From NCBI GenBank assembly GCA_028707675.1, contig JAQWAM010000090.1:1-6102 (forward strand): a stretch of DNA of 6,102 bases, in the 5' to 3' direction. The stretch is from Kiritimatiellia bacterium. Lineage in GTDB: Bacteria; Verrucomicrobiota; Kiritimatiellia; RFP12; UBA1067. Each line of letters begins with the position of its first letter. Positions within the stretch are counted from its first letter, which is position 1. The notes under the pieces are model-generated. The model ran no database searches and was not told the origin of the DNA. It saw only the letters and a list, made by a program, of their open reading frames with translations. Below, piece after piece: positions 1 through 4,710 of this stretch. A program made the position numbers and the translations under genes.

Positions 1-318
1 GAGGCTCTCGGCGGGCCGTCCGCCAAAACCATGTCGGCGATTTCCGCGGCGGCTCGACGCGAGGCGGGGCGCAATGCCGAGCGCCTCTATTGGTTCAGGC
101 CGCGCTTTATCGCCGCCGCGGCCGCGGCCGTCATCGCGGCGGGAGCGCTCTATCTCAACCTTAACCGGACCGCGCCGGGCACCGGCGCCCAGTCCAGCCC
201 CGCAGCCGGATTCGGCGCGGAAAGCACTCAAGATCTGGCCGCGCTGCTGCTGGACATACAGGGGCTCACCGAGGAAAGCTACTTCATGACCGAGGAAGCG
301 GAACCTCTTTGGCTGTAG
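1..318 (+). CDS. C-terminal part of a single-pass membrane protein, possibly anti-sigma-factor-like (5' end outside window)
   Basis: The frame is open from base 1, so the ATG at 31 is probably internal and the true start lies upstream. About 105 residues are visible. A basic, Ala/Arg-rich stretch (PSAKTMSAISAAARREAG) precedes one Ala-rich hydrophobic segment at about visible residues 36-55 (FIAAAAAAVIAAGALYL). A roughly 50-residue, Pro/Gly/Ser-rich and then acidic tail follows, ending EEAEPLWL. By the positive-inside rule the N-terminus would be cytoplasmic and the tail periplasmic. This layout resembles the membrane-anchoring half of anti-sigma-like proteins encoded after ECF sigma factors, but the diagnostic N-terminal domain is outside the window, so that is only a suggestion. 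It could equally be an unrelated small membrane protein. Its last 35 nt overlap the 3' end of convergent rsfS. Confidence 0.55.
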   Translation, partial: EALGGPSAKTMSAISAAARREAGRNAERLYWFRPRFIAAAAAAVIAAGALYLNLNRTAPGTGAQSSPAAGFGAESTQDLAALLLDIQGLTEESYFMTEEAEPLWL

Positions 319-631
319 CCCATATCTTCTCGATGGCGTAATACGCCCGCGCCTCGACGGAAAACACGTGGACGACCGCGTTGATGTAGTCGGCCACCAC
401 CCATCCGCTGTCCGGTTCGCCCGACATGCGGTAACAGTTGACCCCGAATTCTTTCATATGGCGCTTGGTCTCCGATATCAGCGCCTTTAAATGGGGCGCC
501 GAGGTGCCGGTGGCCACCACCGTGAAATCCGTCACGGAGGAAAGCCCGCGCACGTCGAACACGCGTATTTCGTCCGCTTGCTTGGCGTCCAAAGCCAGCG
601 CCGCCTCAATCGCTATCTGCTCAGAATTAAT
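284..631 (-). CDS. rsfS: Ribosomal silencing factor RsfS, with a probable ATT start codon
   Basis: RsfS (Iojap/YbeB family) binds uL14 of the 50S subunit and blocks joining with 30S, lowering translation in stationary phase or starvation. Family hallmarks are clear: ADEIRVFDVRGLSSVTDF, then VVATGTSAPHLKAL, then GEPDSGWVVADYINAVVHVF, ending YYAIEKIWA. The only in-frame standard start is TTG at 592, which would drop the family's first helix and lacks a well-placed Shine-Dalgarno. In-frame codons upstream (631-593) read NSEQIAIEAALAL after the first codon, matching the expected RsfS N-terminus. The in-frame stop is at 649-647 and AAGGAGG lies at 644-638, exactly 6 nt before ATT at 631-629. I therefore start the gene at ATT, giving 115 residues, a normal family length. 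It is the last gene of the leftward run and follows nadD, a common pairing. An extra C-terminal tail (KEVPLPRS) overlaps the convergent gene. Confidence 0.93.
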   Translation of the reverse strand: MNSEQIAIEAALALDAKQADEIRVFDVRGLSSVTDFTVVATGTSAPHLKALISETKRHMKEFGVNCYRMSGEPDSGWVVADYINAVVHVFSVEARAYYAIEKIWATAKEVPLPRS

Positions 632-637
632 GGATTG

Positions 638-644
638 CCTCCTT
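638..644 (-). promoter_or_regulatory. Strong Shine-Dalgarno AAGGAGG that places the rsfS start at ATT
   Basis: On the minus strand AAGGAGG is followed by six bases (CAATCC) and then ATT. This is the best Shine-Dalgarno match in the window and its spacing is near ideal for the ATT. For the alternative TTG at 592 it is 45 nt away. No ATG, GTG or TTG in the rsfS frame lies between this site and 592. Confidence 0.75.
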
Positions 645-661
645 GCCTATAACTTCAAGCT

Positions 662-697
662 GATTAAGATTAAGATTAAGATTAGGATTAGGATTAG
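662..697 (+). repeat. Hexamer tandem array: GATTAA x3 then GATTAG x3
   Basis: There are six contiguous 6-bp units, three GATTAA followed by three GATTAG, with no interruptions. The array lies in the nadD-rsfS intergenic gap, ending about 18 nt upstream of the rsfS Shine-Dalgarno (in the direction of rsfS transcription). It is AT-rich against a GC-rich background. It faces a second GATTA-core array on the other strand at 716-745. Confidence 0.95.
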
Positions 698-745
698 GAA
701 AAATGGAGACTTTTCGTAATCGTAATCTTGCTCGTAATCGTAATC
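668..745 (-). repeat. Long imperfect inverted repeat (hairpin) made of opposed hexamer arrays in the rsfS leader
   Basis: Arms 668-702 and 711-745 (35 nt each) can pair around an 8-nt loop (703-710). The inner five bases are GAAAA against TTTTC. Outside these, GATTA/TAATC blocks pair at 692-696/717-721, 686-690/723-727, 674-678/735-739 and 668-672/741-745. A single mismatched base occurs between blocks every sixth position, and the central GAGCAA unit is only partly complementary. By hand count about 28 of 35 positions pair. If nadD and rsfS are cotranscribed, or rsfS has a promoter upstream of 745, this would be an RNA hairpin in the rsfS leader. Its role is unknown: it could be an mRNA structure, a repeat remnant or a mobile intergenic element. 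Confidence 0.75.
716..745 (-). repeat. Hexamer array on the minus strand: GATTAC x2, GAGCAA, GATTAC x2
   Basis: Read on the minus strand, five hexamers occur in phase: two GATTAC, one GAGCAA, two GATTAC, then GAAAA. It shares the GATTA core with the array at 662-697 but in opposite orientation, so the two form arms of an inverted repeat. Confidence 0.93.
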
Positions 746-772
746 GTTCAAATACCGTTACCAACCTGTTTT

Positions 773-790
773 CGCCCGGGACCCCGGGCG
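773..790. repeat. GC-rich palindrome CGCCCGGG-AC-CCCGGGCG
   Basis: A perfect 8-bp inverted repeat with a 2-nt centre, more realistically a 7-bp stem with a 4-nt loop, lies 38 nt beyond the nadD stop codon. On the minus strand it is followed by GAAAACAGG rather than a T-run, so it is not a canonical intrinsic terminator. It could pause polymerase or protect the nadD mRNA 3' end. Confidence 0.7.
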
Positions 791-796
791 GCCTGC

Positions 797-817
797 TTAC
801 CTCTTACCTCTTACCTC
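797..817 (-). repeat. Heptamer tandem repeat, three copies of GAGGTAA (minus strand)
   Basis: Three perfect contiguous 7-bp copies (TTACCTC on the plus strand) sit 10 nt after the nadD stop. This is the third distinct short-period tandem array within about 160 bp of intergenic DNA. Confidence 0.92.
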
Positions 818-827
818 TCTCCATGCC

Positions 828-1436
828 TCAGCCGTAAAGACCGCGGGCAGTTATGTAAGACTCTGCCGCAGACGTAACAAGATACCTGATCGCGCGCCCA
901 TCCGCAATTCTTCTCCTGATCTCCGATGAAGAAACGTCAAAGAGCCGTCCTTTTATGATCCCCTCCATCAGCCGCTCCCGCACCCCCGGCGGAAAGTCCA
1001 GCTCCGCCGCGCTCACGGGCGCGTCGCTCCCCGGACGCGTCACCGTTATCACGTCGCACAGCTCCAGCATTTCCAGCGCCCGGTGCCAATGGCTCAACTG
1101 GCGCAGCGAGTCCATGCCCATTATGAAAAAAACCCGGGCGCCCGCAAACATCGAACGTACCTCGCGTACCGTGTCCAGAGCGTATGAGATCCCTCCGCGC
1201 TGCAGATCGATCGAAGAAGGTTCCAAAACTTCGTCTCCTTCCGTGCTCAGCCGGATCATCTCAAGACGGTCGGCGCCCGGCGCCAGATCCGCGTCACCCA
1301 GTTTGAAAGGAGATACCGCGCAGGGAATCAGCAGAACCTTGTCCAGACCGAAAGCCTCGGCCGCCGCGCGGCCGATCAGCAGATGGCCTAAATGCACCGG
1401 ATTGAAAGACCCGCCCAAAATGCCGATTTTAACCAT
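828..1436 (-). CDS. nadD: Nicotinate-nucleotide adenylyltransferase NadD
   Basis: NadD transfers AMP from ATP to nicotinate mononucleotide, making deamido-NAD in cytoplasmic NAD synthesis. The 202 residues carry the nucleotidyltransferase signature GGSFNPVHLGHL (8-19, with the ATP-binding HxGH-type motif). They also show RGGISYALDTV (80-90), the MGMDSLRQLSHWHR segment (107-119; usually GxDxxxxLxxW) and a C-terminal VSSSEIRRR (168-176), the ISSTxIR-type ATP motif. The ending YITARGLYG is typical. The family's PPHK is SPFK here (42-45). The length is normal. ATG at 1436 has GGAG at 1444-1441, 4 nt upstream, and the gene begins 15 nt after the TolA/TonB-like gene, so both are probably in one transcript. 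Confidence 0.95.
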   Translation of the reverse strand: MVKIGILGGSFNPVHLGHLLIGRAAAEAFGLDKVLLIPCAVSPFKLGDADLAPGADRLEMIRLSTEGDEVLEPSSIDLQRGGISYALDTVREVRSMFAGARVFFIMGMDSLRQLSHWHRALEMLELCDVITVTRPGSDAPVSAAELDFPPGVRERLMEGIIKGRLFDVSSSEIRRRIADGRAIRYLVTSAAESYITARGLYG

Positions 1437-1451
1437 AACTCTCCAGCTTTT

Positions 1452-2285
1452 TTACTCCAGCTTGAACTCGACGGTCAAAGTCTCGAACTGCTTGAGGAAT
1501 CCAACCGAAAGGCCGCGTATGGGAGCGACATTGGCCGCAGCCTTCAGGACGGTCTGGTCAAAAAAGGCGCTTCCGGACGACTGCCTGATGCGGTAACTGA
1601 CCACCCGCCCCGAACTGTCCAGCCGGATGTCCAGCAGAGCGGGACGCGGCCCGGCATCCGCCGCCCCGGGCTGTTGCCAGGCCTCGTACATGGCCCGCCT
1701 GACCAGCACCACGCAACGCGAAATCTCGTCTTCAGGCACAACGTTGCGCGTGCCGGGCTTGGCCCCGTCGCGCAAGGCCTTGTCGATCTCAGCGCGTGTC
1801 AGCCGCTTGTCGGTCACAGGCTGCGAGGTCACGGGCTTCAGCTTGGTGAAGTCTTCTTTCGGCTTCACTGTTTTTTTCCGCGCCTCTACACGCCTGCCTT
1901 TGACAAAGGGCTTTTTCTCGGGCGGCCTGGGTTTGGACTTAGGTTCAGGCGGCTTGGGCACGGGAGGTTTGGGTTTGTCAGGTTTCTTGGCCACCACCGC
2001 CTCTTTGGGCGGGTCAGGCAAAGGCACCGGTTTGGGCGGTTCGGGCACGGGCTCGGGCTCGGTCGTTTGCGGCGTCTCCGGCGGCGTCTCCGACGCAACC
2101 TCTTCGGGCTCCAACAGATTCTCTTCAAGCACCACCGTGAAATCCAGCGGTATCGCAACATCCTTGTGGCGGCAGGAGGGCAAAAGCGGCAGAATGAGAG
2201 CCAGCGCCAGCAGCGTGCCGTGCAGCACGAGCGAACACTTCATCGAATACGAGTTTATCGGCCCTTTTTTCACTGACACCGCCAT
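1452..2285 (-). CDS. TolA/TonB-like energy transducer (TM anchor, Pro-rich linker, TonB-type C-terminal domain)
   Basis: The protein is predicted to carry force from the TolQ/TolR-like motor across the periplasm. From ATG at 2285 it has 277 residues. A single membrane helix lies at about 18-37 and contains S18-LVL-H22, the SxxxH spacing seen in TonB (S16/H20) and TolA (S18/H22). Next come an acidic stretch, a Pro/Glu/Lys-rich rigid linker (about 66-128) and a basic region (about 128-146). The C-terminal domain (about 185-277) has the pattern LDIRLDSSGRVVSYRIRQSSGS, then FDQTVLKAA, ending LTVEFKLE, as in TonB/TolA C-terminal domains. An in-frame GTG at 2291 would add two residues; ATG is preferred because GGCGG lies 5 nt before it, though this is weak. 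TolA rather than TonB is favoured only by the neighbouring ybgC. Confidence 0.88.
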   Translation of the reverse strand: MAVSVKKGPINSYSMKCSLVLHGTLLALALILPLLPSCRHKDVAIPLDFTVVLEENLLEPEEVASETPPETPQTTEPEPVPEPPKPVPLPDPPKEAVVAKKPDKPKPPVPKPPEPKSKPRPPEKKPFVKGRRVEARKKTVKPKEDFTKLKPVTSQPVTDKRLTRAEIDKALRDGAKPGTRNVVPEDEISRCVVLVRRAMYEAWQQPGAADAGPRPALLDIRLDSSGRVVSYRIRQSSGSAFFDQTVLKAAANVAPIRGLSVGFLKQFETLTVEFKLE

Positions 2286-2312
2286 AGACACCGCCGCAGG
2301 CGGCGAGAACCG

Positions 2313-2720
2313 CTAATCGGACAAGGTCACCAGCGCCATGCGTGTGATCTTGACCTTGTACAGGATTTTCATCACTTGGATCACCTTGCCGTACTCCAGA
2401 CGCTCGTCGCCGCGAACCAGCACGGAAACATCCGGCTGCTCGGCTGCCATCTCTCCCAGAGTACGTTCCAAATCCTCCAGCCCGATCACGCGGTTGTTCA
2501 GGAAAACCTTGCCCTCCGCATCCACCGTGACCACATTGGCTTTCTTCGGCAACACGTCGGCCTTGCCCTGCGGCAGGCGGATCGATATGCCCTGCTCCAT
2601 CGCCGGCATGGTGATGATGAAAGTTATCAGCAACAGGAAGGTCAGGTCGATCAACGGCATCATATTGATCTCGTTGATCAGCTTGGAACTTTTCTTGCGG
2701 CCTAGCCTGCGCAGAACCAT
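2313..2720 (-). CDS. tolR: TolR/ExbD family biopolymer transport protein
   Basis: This is a stator component that works with TolQ/ExbB to convert proton flow into motion of the TolA/TonB partner. From ATG at 2720 it has 135 residues, the normal family size. A short basic N-terminus (RRLGRKKSSK) leads into the single membrane helix INMMPLIDLTFLLLITFIIT (about 18-37). That helix contains Asp25, the family's essential protonatable residue, in the usual PLIDLTFLLL context. A periplasmic domain (about 45-135) with GISIRLP and VLVRGDERLEYGKVIQVM follows. A GTG at 2747 would give nine extra residues inside the upstream gene. I chose ATG because it overlaps the upstream stop as TGATG and GGGAGG precedes it, indicating translational coupling. 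Confidence 0.93.
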   Translation of the reverse strand: MVLRRLGRKKSSKLINEINMMPLIDLTFLLLITFIITMPAMEQGISIRLPQGKADVLPKKANVVTVDAEGKVFLNNRVIGLEDLERTLGEMAAEQPDVSVLVRGDERLEYGKVIQVMKILYKVKITRMALVTLSD

Positions 2721-3469
2721 CAGCCGTCCCTCCCCTGAAACTCGCACGCGATGCGCCCCAGCAGCTCGTCGGCGAAGCCGTCCATGTCCGTGGTCAGGTG
2801 CCGCACCTTGGTGGCGAGGTTGTTATAGCTGATCGCGCACGGGATGGCCACCAAAAGCCCGACCACGGTGGTCACAAGCGCCGCGGATATGGCCGGCGCG
2901 ATCTCGGAAAGCAGCACCGTGCCTTTGTCCCCCATCATGGCGAAAGCGTCCAGCACGCCCCAGACCGTGCCTAAAAGCCCCAGCATGGGCGAGGCCGTGA
3001 CGATAGTCGCCAGCACTCCCATGCCTTGCTCTATGCGGATCTCTTCCTCCTGCACGGTGTTCTCGCACATGCCGCGCACCAGCTCGATCTCGCGCGGTGA
3101 AAGCGCCGCGTTCTCCGCGCCGCTCTGCCGCCCGATCACCGACCGCCGCATGTCCGGGTCAAGCAGCTTCACCATGCGCTCGCAGGTCCGAGCATAAATC
3201 CGCGCCATAGAGTTTTGCTCGTCCTGCTTGTTGCGCAGCAGGTAATAGTCCAGAACATCACGTCCCTTCAGAAACTCCCGGAGGAATATCCTGCTTTTGC
3301 GCGCCAATCCGTTAAGCTCCCGGTTCTTGCCGATTATTATAGCGGCTGCTAGCACGGAACTGGCCAACTGTATGCAAACGATCGCCTTGCCCGTTAAATT
3401 CGACTCCATGAACCCGTTGAACAATGAAGCCACCGGCAGACTGAAAACCAATAATCCTGTTAACGACAT
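2720..3469 (-). CDS. tolQ: TolQ/ExbB (MotA family) proton channel protein
   Basis: This inner-membrane protein forms the pentameric channel around TolR/ExbD. The 249 residues hold a hydrophobic N-terminus (5-20) and a membrane segment at about 29-46 (IVCIQLASSVLAAAIIIG). A long cytoplasmic portion (about 48-147) follows, then two membrane segments at about 150-172 and 193-215. These carry the family signatures TASPMLGLLGTVWG (158-171; the Thr is equivalent to a channel-lining residue in ExbB/TolQ) and ALVTTVVGLLVAIPCAISYN (197-216). ATG at 3469 has GGAGG at 3481-3477, 7 nt upstream. It is the first gene of the leftward run. The TolQ name is preferred over ExbB because ybgC is its divergent neighbour; the sequence alone does not settle this. 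Confidence 0.93.
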   Translation of the reverse strand: MSLTGLLVFSLPVASLFNGFMESNLTGKAIVCIQLASSVLAAAIIIGKNRELNGLARKSRIFLREFLKGRDVLDYYLLRNKQDEQNSMARIYARTCERMVKLLDPDMRRSVIGRQSGAENAALSPREIELVRGMCENTVQEEEIRIEQGMGVLATIVTASPMLGLLGTVWGVLDAFAMMGDKGTVLLSEIAPAISAALVTTVVGLLVAIPCAISYNNLATKVRHLTTDMDGFADELLGRIACEFQGRDG

Positions 3470-3506
3470 CTCGCCGCCTCCGCACTAGGTAAGAAAACAG
3501 TTTGTA

Positions 3507-3535
3507 AGAATGCTCTACCACCGCCGGGATGTCAA
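3507..3535 (-). promoter_or_regulatory. Candidate sigma70-type promoter for the tolQ-rsfS run
   Basis: On the minus strand a perfect TTGACA (3535-3530) is followed by a 17-nt spacer and CATTCT (3512-3507), a poor -10 matching three of six consensus bases. Placement upstream of tolQ is appropriate, giving a leader of roughly 30 nt. The -35 is immediately followed by TCCCGGCGG, which also occurs in the opposing promoter. Confidence 0.4.
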
Positions 3536-3576
3536 TCACTTGTTGCCCCAAAAGAACAGCTTGCCATTCCCGGCGG
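3521..3576. promoter_or_regulatory. Perfect 9-bp inverted repeat (CCGCCGGGA…TCCCGGCGG) spanning the divergent promoters
   Basis: The left arm is 3521-3529 and the right arm 3568-3576, separated by 38 nt. Each arm lies inside the -35/-10 spacer of one predicted divergent promoter, directly next to its -35 box. Both promoters therefore read TTGMCA-(T)-TCCCGGCGG outward. It may be a shared operator for one regulator, or the trace of a duplicated and inverted promoter. Confidence 0.5.
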
Positions 3577-3589
3577 CCAAAAATAAACT
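3561..3589 (+). promoter_or_regulatory. Candidate sigma70-type promoter for ybgC-trmB
   Basis: TTGCCA (3561-3566, five of six consensus bases), a 17-nt spacer and TAAACT (3584-3589, four of six) form a plausible promoter 33 nt before the ybgC start, giving a leader of roughly 27 nt. Confidence 0.45.
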
Positions 3590-3622
3590 GTGTTTTTGAC
3601 TTGAGCTTGAAAGAGAGGGATC

Positions 3623-4054
3623 ATGGCAGAGCCGAAACGAGTTACCGTGCCATACAGAGTGCCTTATGCCGACACCGACCAGATGCAGGTGGTGTATTAC
3701 GCCAACTATCTTACTTTTTTTGAGCGTGGGCGCAACGAACTGCTGCGCGCCAGTGGCTATACTTACCGGGAGCTGGAGGCGGCCGGGTCGGCGCTGCCGG
3801 TGCTGGAGGCGCACGTCAACTATTTCGCTCCCGCACATTATGATGACCTGCTGGACATCATGGCATGGTTCGGCGGCTTCCGCGGCGTGCGCCTGAAGAT
3901 TTGCTGCGAGATCCGTTGCGGCAACGAACTGCTGGCCGAGGGATACACCGTGCATGCCCATGTTGACATCCGCACCATGCGCCCGAAACGTCCCGCTGCC
4001 GCGCTGCTGGCCGCGGCCGGGAGTCTGGGCGCGGAAAACGCGGGGCCGACGTGA
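3623..4054 (+). CDS. ybgC: YbgC-like acyl-CoA thioesterase (hotdog fold)
   Basis: YbgC-type enzymes are small cytoplasmic hotdog thioesterases that hydrolyse acyl-CoA; in many Proteobacteria ybgC is the first gene of the tol-pal operon. The 143 residues begin with the family signature [23 protein letters not shown] (split as YADTDQM at 15-21 and [15 protein letters not shown] at 23-37). Asp19 is at the position of the catalytic Asp (D18 of E. coli YbgC). The segment [19 protein letters not shown] (57-75) matches the second conserved block. Gln22 stands where most relatives have Gly. The final 25 or so residues are Ala-rich and poorly conserved in type. ATG at 3623 has GAGG at 3615-3618. The TGA stop overlaps the trmB GTG start by 4 nt (GTGA). 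Confidence 0.9.
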   Translation: MAEPKRVTVPYRVPYADTDQMQVVYYANYLTFFERGRNELLRASGYTYRELEAAGSALPVLEAHVNYFAPAHYDDLLDIMAWFGGFRGVRLKICCEIRCGNELLAEGYTVHAHVDIRTMRPKRPAAALLAAAGSLGAENAGPT

Positions 4055-4710
4055 AGGCTGCCGGTTCGCGCGTGATAGCCGTGACCGACCCGACCGCGCC
4101 TCTGCCGCTGGACGGGCTTCTTGCGGGCGGGCGACCGCTGGAGATCGAGATCGGTTGCGGCAACGGGCGCTTTCTTGTGGCGCGGGCAAAAAAACAGCCG
4201 GACACGGTGTTCCTGGGCATAGAACGCATGCTGTCGCGTGTGCGCAAGCTGGACAAAACCGCCTGCCGCCTCGGTCTTGACAACATACGCATACTGAGGC
4301 TGGAGGCCTTTTACACTTTTTACTACCTTCTGCCGCGCCACCGGGCGCGCGCGGTGTATGTATTCTTCCCCGACCCCTGGCCTAAACGCCATCACCACAA
4401 CCGGCGGCTTTTCTCGCCGCTCTTTCTTGACGCGCTCTGGGCCAGGCTGGAAATCGGCGGCACCGTTCAGATCGCCACAGACCATCGGGAATATTTCGAC
4501 GCTACGCGGAAAAGTTTCACAACCGACACCCGCTTCCGGGAAATCCAGGCCATGGAGCGTGACGAAAGCGAGCAGACCGTTTTCGAGATGCTTTTCCGGC
4601 GGCAGGCGCTGCCGATATGGCAGTGCGCCTTCCGGTCGCTGCCCCACGAGGAAAAACCGCTGCCGCCGCTGCGCGTCTCCGCAAGCGACGAGCCGCGTGA
4701 ACACGTCTAA
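4051..4710 (+). CDS. trmB: tRNA (guanine-N7-)-methyltransferase TrmB
   Basis: TrmB uses S-adenosylmethionine to methylate G46 in the variable loop of tRNAs (m7G46). The 219 residues contain the SAM-binding loop EIGCGNGRF (33-41) and acidic Glu58 in FLGIER at the end of the next strand. The TrmB signature [15 protein letters not shown] (105-119) is followed by ATDHREYF (142-149) and the C-terminal [15 protein letters not shown] (176-190), which matches the T-x-FE…G-x-x-IW pattern with Ala for Gly. At the position where relatives usually have a DA pair, this protein has E85-A86. GTG at 4051 overlaps the ybgC stop as GTGA and has no strong Shine-Dalgarno, so it is probably translated by coupling. 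Its stop overlaps the convergent TPR gene. Confidence 0.93.
   Translation: MKAAGSRVIAVTDPTAPLPLDGLLAGGRPLEIEIGCGNGRFLVARAKKQPDTVFLGIERMLSRVRKLDKTACRLGLDNIRILRLEAFYTFYYLLPRHRARAVYVFFPDPWPKRHHHNRRLFSPLFLDALWARLEIGGTVQIATDHREYFDATRKSFTTDTRFREIQAMERDESEQTVFEMLFRRQALPIWQCAFRSLPHEEKPLPPLRVSASDEPREHV

Noticed and set aside
662..745. CRISPR array or telomere-like repeat
   Set aside because: Units are 6 bp with no spacers, total length is under 90 bp, and no cas genes are present. The resemblance of GATTAG to telomeric repeats is superficial.
773..790. Intrinsic terminator after nadD
   Set aside because: The stem is strong, but it is followed by GAAAACAGG on the minus strand and GCCTGCTT on the plus strand. 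Neither strand has a T-run.
2292..2305. CGCCGC-AG-GCGGCG inverted repeat between the tolR-like and tolA-like genes as a terminator or operator
   Set aside because: It is only six bp with a 2-nt centre, has no T-run, and such GC palindromes are expected by chance in GC-rich DNA. It may merely hinder the weak tolA ribosome site.
1392..2316. Long plus-strand open frames opposite the tolA-like gene (Arg/Gly/Leu-rich)
   Set aside because: They are antisense shadows created by the GC-rich Pro/Lys/Glu-rich linker codons, with low-complexity translations and no family features.
3536..4704. Minus-strand open frames opposite ybgC and trmB
   Set aside because: The plus strand encodes two well-recognised proteins here. 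The antisense translations show no motifs and no ribosome sites.
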